Shown here piece after piece: positions 35,111 to 44,062 of a stretch of 64,000 bases of DNA; position 1 is the stretch's first letter, and every line of letters starts with the position of its first letter. The DNA is from an uncultured Bacillota bacterium (GTDB lineage Bacteria > Bacillota > Clostridia > Peptostreptococcales > Anaerovoracaceae). The notes under the pieces are model-generated. The model searched no databases, had not been told where the DNA came from, and saw only the letters and a list, made by a program, of their open reading frames with translations. The DNA is taken from NCBI GenBank assembly GCA_927441425.1, contig CAKMKG010000006.1:119245-183244 (forward strand). Reading direction: 5' to 3'. The translations under genes and the position numbers were made by a program.

Positions 35111-36793
35111 ATGCAAAAACTTGAACTTACTTGGATTGGCAAGGGTGAGGAGCCCGTTGTCGAACCACGCATACTACTTCATGATGCCTCAAAGGATTAC
35201 GGCGACCCCGCCGCTGATAATATGCTGATTCACGGAGATAACCTGCTCGCGCTAAAAGCCTTGGAGCAGGAATTTGCTGGGCGTGTAAAGTGCATCTATA
35301 TCGACCCACCGTTTAATACAGGATCAGCATTTGAGCATTATGATGACAATTTAGAGCATAGTATTTGGCTTGGTTTAATGCATCAACGTTTTCAAATTCT
35401 TCGCAATCTTCTTTGCGACAGTGGTGTGCTGTTTGTAAATTTAGATGATAGTGAAGCCTCATATGCAAAAGTGCTTTTAGATGAAGTTTTTGGAAGACGG
35501 AACTATCTGAACGAGATAATAGTTGCAACAAATAAATCCTTTGGCTTTAAGAGTACAAGTGATGGGATTTTTAAGCAAGCTAACCACATTCTTTTTTATA
35601 CAAAGGACAAGGCCGCATTTAACATTAATATAAATGCCATGTATATTGAAAAAGGATATGATGAACAGTATAAATGGGTTTTTGAAAATTGCGAAAAAAG
35701 TGAAGAACACTGGACTTGGCGAAACATAAAAGATGTTGTTGCAGAAAAAATGGGGTTAAACAATGCACGCGAAGCAGCACGCCATGATTCAGACGCTCTT
35801 GCCGAGGGTGTTAGTGCATTTGCTCTCGAAAATGCTGACAGGGTCTTTAGGACAGCGTCTGTTACAGGAGGGGCGTTGTTAAAGAGAAAGAATACAATTG
35901 CTATTTCTAAGCAAAACCGAGACCGTATAATCAGACATCCAAATGATGATATGGACTATATGTTTATTGGCGGAGAAAGAGTAATTTACTATAAAGAACG
36001 ACTTCGAGAACTTGATGGATTGTGGTTGCCTGCTGAAGTTATAACAGATATATGGAGCGACATTTCAATTGAAGGGTTGGCAAAAGAAGGCGGAGTTGAT
36101 TTCCCTCGAGGGAAAAAGCCTGAAAAACTCATTCAGCGATGTGTTGAATTAACAACTAATCCGGGCGACCTTGTCCTCGACTCATTCCTCGGCTCTGGCA
36201 CAACCGCCGCAGTTGCCCACAAGATGGGTCGACAGTATATCGGTATCGAACTGGGAGAGCATTGCTACACCCATTGCCTGCCGCGCCTGAAAGCTGTGGT
36301 GGACGGGGATCAAGGCGGAATTTCCAAATCACAGAATTGGCAAGGCGGCGGAGGTTTCAAGTTCTATGAACTGGCTCCGACACTTATCGTCAAAGACCCG
36401 CACGGCCAACCCATCATCAACGACAAATATAATGCGCAAATGCTCGTCGCTGCAATCGCAAAACTTAATGGTTACGATTACGCTCCTGACAGAGACGTGT
36501 TCTGGAAACAAGGAAAAAGCCAAGCGGGCAGCTACATCTTCGTCACTACCGAATACCTCACAGCGGCGCAACTTGACGATATCTCCCGCGATCTGCCGGA
36601 GTATGAACGTCTGCTTATCTGCGCTCCGGCGTTTGACATTGGACTTGGCAAACGCTACGAGAACATAAACGTCCGCAAAATCCCGCAATCGGTTCTTGAT
36701 AAGTGTAAGTATGGTGTGGATAACTACAATTTGAATATTGTCAATCCGCCCGAACTGGACGATGACGAATGGGAGGACGGAGAAGATGCTTAG
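35111..36793 (+). CDS. mod: Type III restriction-modification system methyltransferase (Mod)
   Basis: This 560-residue protein starts behind AGGAGG. DNA-methylase motifs appear in beta-group order: IYIDPPFNTGSAFEHYDDN near residue 64 (catalytic DPPF) and LVLDSFLGSGTTAAVAHKMG near 356 (AdoMet binding). An opening MLIHGDNLLALKALEQEF near residue 38 is typical of Mod. The central 200 residues are the target-recognition region, AT-richer than the flanks, suggesting exchange of specificity. It is followed with an eight-base overlap by Res, so the two are made together. Expected product: N6-methyladenine on one strand of a short asymmetric site. Confidence 0.95.
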   Translation: MQKLELTWIGKGEEPVVEPRILLHDASKDYGDPAADNMLIHGDNLLALKALEQEFAGRVKCIYIDPPFNTGSAFEHYDDNLEHSIWLGLMHQRFQILRNLLCDSGVLFVNLDDSEASYAKVLLDEVFGRRNYLNEIIVATNKSFGFKSTSDGIFKQANHILFYTKDKAAFNININAMYIEKGYDEQYKWVFENCEKSEEHWTWRNIKDVVAEKMGLNNAREAARHDSDALAEGVSAFALENADRVFRTASVTGGALLKRKNTIAISKQNRDRIIRHPNDDMDYMFIGGERVIYYKERLRELDGLWLPAEVITDIWSDISIEGLAKEGGVDFPRGKKPEKLIQRCVELTTNPGDLVLDSFLGSGTTAAVAHKMGRQYIGIELGEHCYTHCLPRLKAVVDGDQGGISKSQNWQGGGGFKFYELAPTLIVKDPHGQPIINDKYNAQMLVAAIAKLNGYDYAPDRDVFWKQGKSQAGSYIFVTTEYLTAAQLDDISRDLPEYERLLICAPAFDIGLGKRYENINVRKIPQSVLDKCKYGVDNYNLNIVNPPELDDDEWEDGEDA

Positions 36794-39533
36794 AGAACCT
36801 TACTCGGCGAAATCATACTCCTACAACTCAAAATACATTGACAACCGCCTTGCCCTCCGTCCCCCTCAGAAGGAGAGCTTGGAGCGGTTCGCGCGGATTG
36901 TGGATATACTCTCCCTCTCTAAAACACCGAACTTGGATGAGGAACTTATAAAAATCCGTGAACTTTTCCCAACACTCACCAGTTTCGAGCGGGACTTTCC
37001 GTCCGTATGCTTCGCCCTTGCGACTGGTATAGGTAAAACTCGGTTGATGGGAGCAATGATTGCGTATCTGCACTACGAGAAAGGTGTCAATAACTTCTTC
37101 GTGATGGCTCCCAACCTTACGATTTATAAAAAGCTGAAAAACGACCTCGGTAGCCAGAACAATGAAAAGTACGTGTTTCGAGGTTTAGATAAGTTCGTCA
37201 ACGCACCGCGCATTATCGATGGCGACAACTACGAAGAGTTCCGTCAGATGTCGCTGTTTGAAGGCGGCGTTACCATCAACGTCTTTAACATCAGCAAACT
37301 GAACTCAGAAAGCGGACGTATGCGCCGCTTGCAGGAGGTTCTTGGGCAGTCCTATTTTTCGTACCTACAATCGTTGCCCGATCTCTGCATTTTTATGGAC
37401 GAAAGCCACCACTACCACGCTGATAGAGGGTTTGACACCATTAACGAGCTCCACCCTGTCCTTGGCGTGGAACTCACCGCAACACCACAAATTCAAAAAG
37501 GCGCACGGAAAATTGATTTCAATAACGTGGTGTATGAATACTCTCTTGCTCATGCGCTGAACGATGGGCTTTACGTCAAAGTCCCCGCCGTATTCACTCG
37601 CCGGGATTTTCGTCATGAAGAATATACCCCGCAACAACTTGACCGCGAGAAACTCAACGATGGCATCCGTCTGCACGAAGAAACAAAAAGCAGACTGGAT
37701 GTGTACGCCCGCACCCATGGTAAGCCTATCGTCAAGCCATTTGTGCTTGTTGTTGCCAAAGATACAACCCATTCTCGGGAGATACGTGAGTATCTTTCAT
37801 CGGACGCTTTCTTTCATGGATATTACAAAGATAAGGTATTGGAAATCAATTCGGCACAGCGTGGTTCGGAAAAGGACGAGAATATCGAGCTGCTGCTATC
37901 GCTTGAGTTGACCACCAACGTAATTGAAATTGTCATCCACGTCAATATGCTCAAAGAGGGATGGGACGTGACGAACCTTTATACCATTGTTCCTCTCCGT
38001 GCTTCGGCATCTGAAACGCTTACGGAACAGACCATTGGACGCGGCTTACGTTTGCCATACGGTCAGAGGGCGGGCGTAGACGAGGTTGACAGACTATCTA
38101 TCGTCAGTCATGACCGTTATCAGGCGATTGTAGACCTTGCCAAAGACCCGAATTCACTCGTCCGCAAGGTTTACTACATTGAGGAGCAAGAACTTCCTGC
38201 CAACGACGACGGGCGAGAAACCGTGCCTCTACCGACAGTCTATGACGCATTGACCTCTGGCGAGAGTTTCACGCAACAGTTGGCATTTACCCTGCGTGAA
38301 ACGGCGACTGACGAGTACAAAGCCGAAAAAACGCCCGACCAGACGATGCTTATCGCAAGTATTGTCCAAGGTATAGCCGCCAAAACGGTGATCGAGGTCA
38401 ACAGGCAGGTTCGGAATATCAATGCCATCAATGATGAACAAACGCGCAAATGGGTGCATAGCAGTATTGTTACGCAAACCATGCAGCAACTTCCCGAACT
38501 CGGTCTTAAAAAAGAGGATTTGACAGCAGTTGTCGCAAAAGCAATCGAAACTTGTGCCCAAGCCCTCACAGAAAACGTCATTCCGATACCTCAATCAGTT
38601 GTTCAGCCCCATACCGAGGTTAAGCGTGGTTTTTTTGACTTCACGCTTGATACAAGCCGTATGCGTTGGCACCCATCCGACGATACACTCCTCGGTACGG
38701 AACTTATGGAGGGCGGCGAGACCTTCACGTTGGAAACAGGGACGGTTGCCTTTGCAAAAATTGATACAGTGGAAAATGAAATTGTTCGACATATCATTGT
38801 CCATGATAACGTCGACTACGCAACTTGCTCCGACCTTATCTATTCGCTTATTGCAGATGCAAAGAGGCACTTTTTGTCGTACTTGAATGATGAGGAGGCG
38901 GAAAAGGTTATGCGGGATCGCCAGCGTACCATAGCCGAAATTATCTACGCGCAGATGAATGAACATTTTTATAAAGAGGAAGTCAGTTATAGGGCAGCGA
39001 ATATGCGCCCGTTTACGCGGATTGAATCGAGTTTTGGCGGCAAGTTCAAGTCAGATGAGATATATGACTTGCGGACTCCGATGGCGGCATCGGATGTGAA
39101 GTCCAAGATATTCAGCGGATTCAGGAAGGCAGGACATACGCTGTATAAGTTTGACAGCGACACGGAGAGAACATTTGCCGTTGTGCTGGAGAACGACAAT
39201 GCCGTTCTGCGGTGGCTACGTCCTGCACCGCGCCAGTTTAATATTTACTGGGGACAAGGTGGTGCGAACCGCTATGAACCAGATTTCATTGTTGAGACCG
39301 CCGACACAATTTATATGTGTGAGCCTAAAGCGAGTAACAAGATGCGAGATACGGACGTGCTTGAGAAAAAAGAAGCCGCAGAAGAATACTGCCGCGCCGC
39401 CAGTGAATTCAACTCAGAAAACGGTGGTAAACCGTGGAAGTATGTTCTTATTTCTCACGACGAAATCCGGCCACAGTCGAGTTTTACTTATCTCGCAAAA
39501 CAAGCTTCGCACGAGCAGTTATCGATAGAGTAA
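36786..39533 (+). CDS. res: Type III restriction enzyme subunit (Res)
   Basis: The ATG at 36786 (MLREPYSAKSYSYNSKYIDN) has GGAGG upstream and overlaps the mod stop; earlier in-frame starts lie inside mod. The product is 915 residues. The helicase core has ALATGIGKTRLMGAMIAYL near residue 79, CIFMDESHHYHADRG near 203 and TLTEQTIGRGLRLPYGQ near 412. The C-terminal nuclease is a PD-(D/E)XK type: RYEPDFIVETADTIYMCEPK near 829-848, with the E-x-K ending. Res with Mod should cleave unmethylated invading DNA after ATP-driven sliding. The gene lies 26 bases before sbcD. Confidence 0.95.
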   Translation: MLREPYSAKSYSYNSKYIDNRLALRPPQKESLERFARIVDILSLSKTPNLDEELIKIRELFPTLTSFERDFPSVCFALATGIGKTRLMGAMIAYLHYEKGVNNFFVMAPNLTIYKKLKNDLGSQNNEKYVFRGLDKFVNAPRIIDGDNYEEFRQMSLFEGGVTINVFNISKLNSESGRMRRLQEVLGQSYFSYLQSLPDLCIFMDESHHYHADRGFDTINELHPVLGVELTATPQIQKGARKIDFNNVVYEYSLAHALNDGLYVKVPAVFTRRDFRHEEYTPQQLDREKLNDGIRLHEETKSRLDVYARTHGKPIVKPFVLVVAKDTTHSREIREYLSSDAFFHGYYKDKVLEINSAQRGSEKDENIELLLSLELTTNVIEIVIHVNMLKEGWDVTNLYTIVPLRASASETLTEQTIGRGLRLPYGQRAGVDEVDRLSIVSHDRYQAIVDLAKDPNSLVRKVYYIEEQELPANDDGRETVPLPTVYDALTSGESFTQQLAFTLRETATDEYKAEKTPDQTMLIASIVQGIAAKTVIEVNRQVRNINAINDEQTRKWVHSSIVTQTMQQLPELGLKKEDLTAVVAKAIETCAQALTENVIPIPQSVVQPHTEVKRGFFDFTLDTSRMRWHPSDDTLLGTELMEGGETFTLETGTVAFAKIDTVENEIVRHIIVHDNVDYATCSDLIYSLIADAKRHFLSYLNDEEAEKVMRDRQRTIAEIIYAQMNEHFYKEEVSYRAANMRPFTRIESSFGGKFKSDEIYDLRTPMAASDVKSKIFSGFRKAGHTLYKFDSDTERTFAVVLENDNAVLRWLRPAPRQFNIYWGQGGANRYEPDFIVETADTIYMCEPKASNKMRDTDVLEKKEAAEEYCRAASEFNSENGGKPWKYVLISHDEIRPQSSFTYLAKQASHEQLSIE

Positions 39534-39558
39534 ACACTTCTAAGGAGGGAGCTGCCAC

Positions 39559-40701
39559 ATGAAATTTTTCCACTTATCTGATCTGCATCTCGGTAAGCGT
39601 GTCAACGAGTTTTCCATGCTGGAAGACCAGTGGGACATCCTGCAGAAAATCGTTGTGTTTGCAAAAGAGCATAAACCGGACGCCGTCCTCATAGCGGGCG
39701 ATGTCTACGATAAATCTATGCCCATCGTGGAGGCCGTCCAGTTACTGGACAGATTTCTTGTGTGGCTCAACGAACTGGGGATTACGGTATTTATCGTTTC
39801 CGGAAACCACGACAATGCGGAGCGCGTGGCGTTCGGTGCGGAACTGTTGAAAAACAGTAGCGTTCATATCGTACAGTCGTATAATGGGAAAATAGCTCCT
39901 GTAACTCTTTCCGATGGGTACGGGGACATCAATATCTGGATGCTGCCGTATCTAAAACCATCCCTTATTCGGAGGCACTTCCCTGATAGGGATGTAAATA
40001 CATACTCAGATGCCATATCCGCAGCTTTAAGTAATGCGAATCTTGATATTTCTGCAAGAAATGTGCTGATTGCTCACCAGTTTGTTACTGGGGCAATCAC
40101 AAGCGAATCCGAGGAAATCTCTGTCGGCGGTTCGGAGAATGTGGACGGCTCGGTTTTTGATGGGTTTGATTACGTTGCCTTGGGGCATATTCACCGGCCA
40201 CAGCAGATTTGTCGAGAAACCATTCGATACAGCGGCACCCCGCTTAAATATTCGTTTTCGGAAGCAAGCCATACAAAATCAGTGACAGTCGTTGATATGG
40301 ATGGTAAGGGTGAGATAAAAATCACTGAATTGCCACTTGCACCACTTCGTGATATGCGTGAAGTTCGTGGTACATACAACGAGATTATGAACCGTAACAG
40401 CTACCGTGGCACGAACACTGATGACTACATTCATATCGTGTTGACTGATGAGCAGGATGAACCAGATGCGATATCAAAGTTACGAAACGTATATCCTAAT
40501 CTGATGCGCTTGGAGTACGATAACAAACGCACACAGGCAGCGAGTTCCTTCGAAACGGTAGCATCAACAGAAAAGAAAACGCCATCTCAGTTATTCGGAG
40601 AACTGTTTGAAATGCAAAACGGGCAGCCGATGAGTGAAGACCAATCAAAATACGTTACAAACCTGTTCAATGAAATCTGGGAGGAGGTGGCGAACGCATG
40701 A
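39559..40701 (+). CDS. sbcD: SbcD-type exonuclease subunit
   Basis: This 380-residue metallophosphatase has all Mre11-family motifs: FHLSDLHLGKR at residue 4, LIAGDVYDKSMP near 44, IVSGNHDNAERV near 79, VLIAHQFVTGAI near 171 and ALGHIHRPQQ near 207. The cap domain follows. It forms a complex with SbcC, encoded by the overlapping next gene, and cleaves blocked or hairpin DNA ends. Its place inside a restriction operon suggests resection of DNA cut by Res. A clear AAGGAGG site precedes the ATG. Confidence 0.95.
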   Translation: MKFFHLSDLHLGKRVNEFSMLEDQWDILQKIVVFAKEHKPDAVLIAGDVYDKSMPIVEAVQLLDRFLVWLNELGITVFIVSGNHDNAERVAFGAELLKNSSVHIVQSYNGKIAPVTLSDGYGDINIWMLPYLKPSLIRRHFPDRDVNTYSDAISAALSNANLDISARNVLIAHQFVTGAITSESEEISVGGSENVDGSVFDGFDYVALGHIHRPQQICRETIRYSGTPLKYSFSEASHTKSVTVVDMDGKGEIKITELPLAPLRDMREVRGTYNEIMNRNSYRGTNTDDYIHIVLTDEQDEPDAISKLRNVYPNLMRLEYDNKRTQAASSFETVASTEKKTPSQLFGELFEMQNGQPMSEDQSKYVTNLFNEIWEEVANA

Positions 40702-43466
40702 GACCTCTCAAACTTACAATGTCTGCCTTTGGCTGTTATGCCGACAAGCAAACTATTGATTTTGAAACACTTGGAAATGAGGGGCTATACCTCATCACTG
40801 GAGATACTGGAGCGGGAAAAACGACCATATTCGATGCCATCACCTTTGCACTCTTCGGGGAAACAAGCGGTGACAACAGGAAAGCAGATATGCTGCGCAG
40901 CAAGTACGCACAAGAGAATGCAGAAACCTATGTTGAGCTTTCATTCCAATACCATGATAAGGGCTACCTTATCAGGCGTAATCCGACTTATGTGCGGGCA
41001 AAGCAACGTGGTGAAGGCACAACAGAGGAAAAGGCTGACGCAGAACTGCACCTACCAGACGACCGTATTGTGACGAAACTGAGAGATGTCAACGCCAAGG
41101 TCGAAGAAATACTCGGTATCAACCGCGAGCAGTTTGTCCAGATTGCGATGATAGCACAGGGCGAATTTCTAAAAGTCCTTCACGCCAGTACCGAGGACCG
41201 AATCGAGATCTTCCGCAAGATTTTTTACACGGATGCCTACAAAAACTTTCAAGACCGGGTTAAAAAGGACGCTAATGGACTCGTTGCGGAAATCAAAGAG
41301 CAACGACGCGGTTACGACTATAGCCTCGGTAATGTCCAAGTAGATGCGAACGACGATGAAAACACGCAAAAACTCTCCGATGCTAAGTCGGGGCTCTTAT
41401 TGGCGAGTGATGTCATCGAATGGCTTACACAGATTATTTCTGCTGACGGTGAAGTATTCTCCGCAAATGAGAAACTGTTGGAGGAAGTCGGTATCAAACT
41501 GGCTGAAATAAACCAGAGGTTCGGACAAGCCGAGCAGGATAAAAAAGCTCGTGACACTTTAAAAGCTGCAGAAGACCGTCTCCCCTCTGAAATGGCAACT
41601 CAGAATGAAGCCGAATCCGTTTTAAATGCGGAAAAAGCTAAACAGCCCGAATACGAGACTGTAAAAACGCAAATTGCTGAGATAGAGCGGTCGTTGACTA
41701 AATATCAGGAACTGCAAAATCTTATCGATTCGATAAAGGTAAACGAGGAAAAGTTATCTGTCGAAAAGCAAAACGCCGAAGACTTACAAAAGATACAAAT
41801 CTCCGATACATCTGCTCTTGAGATCGCAAAAGAGGAACTCAAGTCTTTAGCGGATGCCGAAGTCATAGCCGAAACATTGCGTAGCCAACAAGGAAAGCTG
41901 ACCACAAGGCAGATCAGTCTTTGTTCGTTAACCGCTTTGCTCGAAGGTTATGGCAGACTACTTTCTGAACTCAAAGCGGCACAAGACGATTACACCGAAA
42001 AGTCTACAATTGCAAAGACTAAGCGGGATGGATATGAAACTCTGAACAAGGCGTACCTCGACGAGCAAGCGGGGATATTGGCGGTAGAACTGAAAGATGG
42101 ACAACCCTGCCCGGTCTGCGGTTCTACCGAACATCCTGCTCCTGCGGTTTTATCTGCTATGGCTCCTACAAAAGCAGAACTTGATAAGGCAAAGAAAGCC
42201 GCCGAGGTCGCAGAATCAGAAATGACTACTGCCAGTGACCTGGCAAGTAACTTGAACGGGCAAAGCGGTACTAAGCGAGACGAAATTATAACTGCTGCAA
42301 CGACGTTATTAGGGGAAACCATGTTCGATAATATCCCGTCTGTCTTGGAAAGTGCGTCAACTGAGGTCAAAACAGGTATTGCGGGAGTCAGTGAGCAACT
42401 CGCCGAGCAAGAGAAAAGAATAGCTCGTAAAAAGGAACTTGACGAAGCGATACCTACTTCTGAGAGTAACCTTATTAAAGTCGGCGAGGCTCTTGGTAAG
42501 TCCAAAGAACAAGTCGCAGCACTGACCACCCAGATTGACGCCGACAACAAAACAAGGGATAAGCAGGCAGCGGAGCTCAAATTTAAGAATGAGGCTGACG
42601 CAAAATCGGAAATCTCCGCTCTCAACACCAAAAAGAAAGGCTACGAAGACGCCCTCCAAACCGCCCAGACCGCACATGATACAGCGAAAACGAAAGCGGA
42701 CGGCACTGCAACGGAGATACAGACATTGCAATCACAGCTTGGCGATTCACAACCATTGGATTTAGATGCGCTAAAACAAGACAAAGACGCTATCGAAAAT
42801 ACGCAGCGTGGATTGGGCGAAAGCAATCGTGTTGTTAGCACCCGCAAGTCCACCAACCAGACTGCGTTGAACTCCATTAGCAAAACGGCAAAAACTATAA
42901 TGGATCTCGAAGCCCGTTATAAGTGGTTGAAGGAAATCTCTGATACAGCAAATGGAGATATAAGTGGCAAGGAAAAAATCAAGCTGGAAACCTATATCCA
43001 AGCTGCGTACTTCGACAGAATAATTGCGCGGGCGAATATTCGACTTCTGCAGATGTCAAATAGCCAGTTTGAGTTAAAGCGGCGGGATGTAAGCGGCAAG
43101 CAGGGACAAAGCGGCTTAGACTTGAATGTTATCGACCACTACAACGGTACGGAACGCGATGCAAAAACACTCTCAGGCGGTGAGTCTTTCATTGCCTCAT
43201 TGTCACTTGCGCTTGGCCTTTCCGATGAAATACAGAACAATGCCGGAGGCATACGTCTTGATTCGATGTTCGTTGATGAGGGCTTCGATTCATTAGATGA
43301 TACGAAACTGTCGCAAGCAATACAGGCATTGATGAGTATATCGCAGACTAATCGCCTTGTTGGGATAATATCACACGTTAATGGGCTTGATGAAAAAATT
43401 GGTCGCAAAATCGTCGTGACCAAAGACCGTACAGGTGGTAGCAGAGCAGAAATTGTATTGAATTGA
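40698..43466 (+). CDS. sbcC: SbcC-type ATPase subunit
   Basis: This 922-residue SMC-like ATPase has Walker A ITGDTGAGKTTIFDAITF at residues 33-50, two long coiled-coil arms, a zinc hook DGQPCPVCGSTEHPAP near 467-482, the ABC signature TLSGGESFIASLSLALGL near 822 and the D-loop/Walker B region SMFVDEGFDSLDD near 855. Its start overlaps the sbcD stop by four bases. The length is close to ordinary SbcC, so it is a complete copy rather than a remnant. The chromosomal housekeeping sbcCD is normally elsewhere, so this copy may be dedicated to the operon. Confidence 0.95.
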   Translation: MRPLKLTMSAFGCYADKQTIDFETLGNEGLYLITGDTGAGKTTIFDAITFALFGETSGDNRKADMLRSKYAQENAETYVELSFQYHDKGYLIRRNPTYVRAKQRGEGTTEEKADAELHLPDDRIVTKLRDVNAKVEEILGINREQFVQIAMIAQGEFLKVLHASTEDRIEIFRKIFYTDAYKNFQDRVKKDANGLVAEIKEQRRGYDYSLGNVQVDANDDENTQKLSDAKSGLLLASDVIEWLTQIISADGEVFSANEKLLEEVGIKLAEINQRFGQAEQDKKARDTLKAAEDRLPSEMATQNEAESVLNAEKAKQPEYETVKTQIAEIERSLTKYQELQNLIDSIKVNEEKLSVEKQNAEDLQKIQISDTSALEIAKEELKSLADAEVIAETLRSQQGKLTTRQISLCSLTALLEGYGRLLSELKAAQDDYTEKSTIAKTKRDGYETLNKAYLDEQAGILAVELKDGQPCPVCGSTEHPAPAVLSAMAPTKAELDKAKKAAEVAESEMTTASDLASNLNGQSGTKRDEIITAATTLLGETMFDNIPSVLESASTEVKTGIAGVSEQLAEQEKRIARKKELDEAIPTSESNLIKVGEALGKSKEQVAALTTQIDADNKTRDKQAAELKFKNEADAKSEISALNTKKKGYEDALQTAQTAHDTAKTKADGTATEIQTLQSQLGDSQPLDLDALKQDKDAIENTQRGLGESNRVVSTRKSTNQTALNSISKTAKTIMDLEARYKWLKEISDTANGDISGKEKIKLETYIQAAYFDRIIARANIRLLQMSNSQFELKRRDVSGKQGQSGLDLNVIDHYNGTERDAKTLSGGESFIASLSLALGLSDEIQNNAGGIRLDSMFVDEGFDSLDDTKLSQAIQALMSISQTNRLVGIISHVNGLDEKIGRKIVVTKDRTGGSRAEIVLN

Positions 43467-43536
43467 GAGCGAACCATAGAAATTTTAAATATACATTTGA
43501 TTAAGCAATTACGGAAAGTGAGAAAGGCGGTGCGCT

Positions 43537-44037
43537 GTGGCTATAAAACACGAATTTGTAAAAAGTACAGTGGAAAAGTTACCCGCTACTCACCCAGAGG
43601 TGTTGTTTCACTTCACAAGTCTATTTCACCTGAACAGAATTCTGATGAGCAAGTGGATAACGACGACGGAGAGCAATCTCACCGCCTTGGAGTCTGTCAG
43701 TCCTCGTGTTGTTTGGATGACGGATATATCCACACCCCACAATCATGGCTTGCTGTTTCAAGATACTATGCCGGATGAGCTGAATAAGACGTTCTACCGC
43801 ATTTCCATCCGTTGGAATAACCATTTTAAGTTGTGGGATAAATGGAGTGCAGAAACAGGAATAAAGCCAGAGACAAAGCAAGCGATAATTGAAACCGCCG
43901 AAGCGCATGAAACTTATAAGAGCTGGTACATTTCGGAGCATAACATACCAATTAACGACTGGGTGACCATTGAAGATGTCAGAACGGGAAGAGTACTCTT
44001 CAAATGGGAAAACAAGAAGTTTTTAAAGATAAACTAA
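43537..44037 (+). CDS. Possible ADP-ribosyltransferase-fold protein (DarT-like shape)
   Basis: The start is a GTG with AAAGGCGG upstream; the product has 166 residues. The pattern HPEVLFHFTSLFHLNRIL at residue 19, then VVWMTDIS near 58 and a C-terminal WYISEHNIPINDWVTIED near 132, resembles ADP-ribosyltransferase-fold families in which a first-strand His, a middle W/Y-x-T strand and a late Glu form the NAD site. The family assignment is by pattern only, and KptA/Tpt1-like or DUF952-like folds are alternatives. Macro-domain and ADP-ribosylglycohydrolase genes lie three and six genes downstream in the same operon, which supports NAD-linked chemistry. Confidence 0.45.
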   Translation: MAIKHEFVKSTVEKLPATHPEVLFHFTSLFHLNRILMSKWITTTESNLTALESVSPRVVWMTDISTPHNHGLLFQDTMPDELNKTFYRISIRWNNHFKLWDKWSAETGIKPETKQAIIETAEAHETYKSWYISEHNIPINDWVTIEDVRTGRVLFKWENKKFLKIN

Positions 44038-44062
44038 ATCACATAAACAGGGGGATATCGTT

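Noticed and set aside
36738..36786. Upstream start for the Res gene
   Set aside because: It lies fully inside mod and lacks a ribosome site; the ATG at 36786 has GGAGG at a suitable distance.
32245..39533. The SNF2 helicase plus methylase as a DISARM system
   Set aside because: DISARM needs a DUF1998 protein (DrmB), DrmA helicase and PLD nuclease DrmC. None is present, and Mod/Res are clearly type III.
43497..43778. Alternative gene overlapping the 166-residue protein in another frame
   Set aside because: Low-complexity translation with no ribosome site; the other frame has a ribosome site and a folded-protein pattern.
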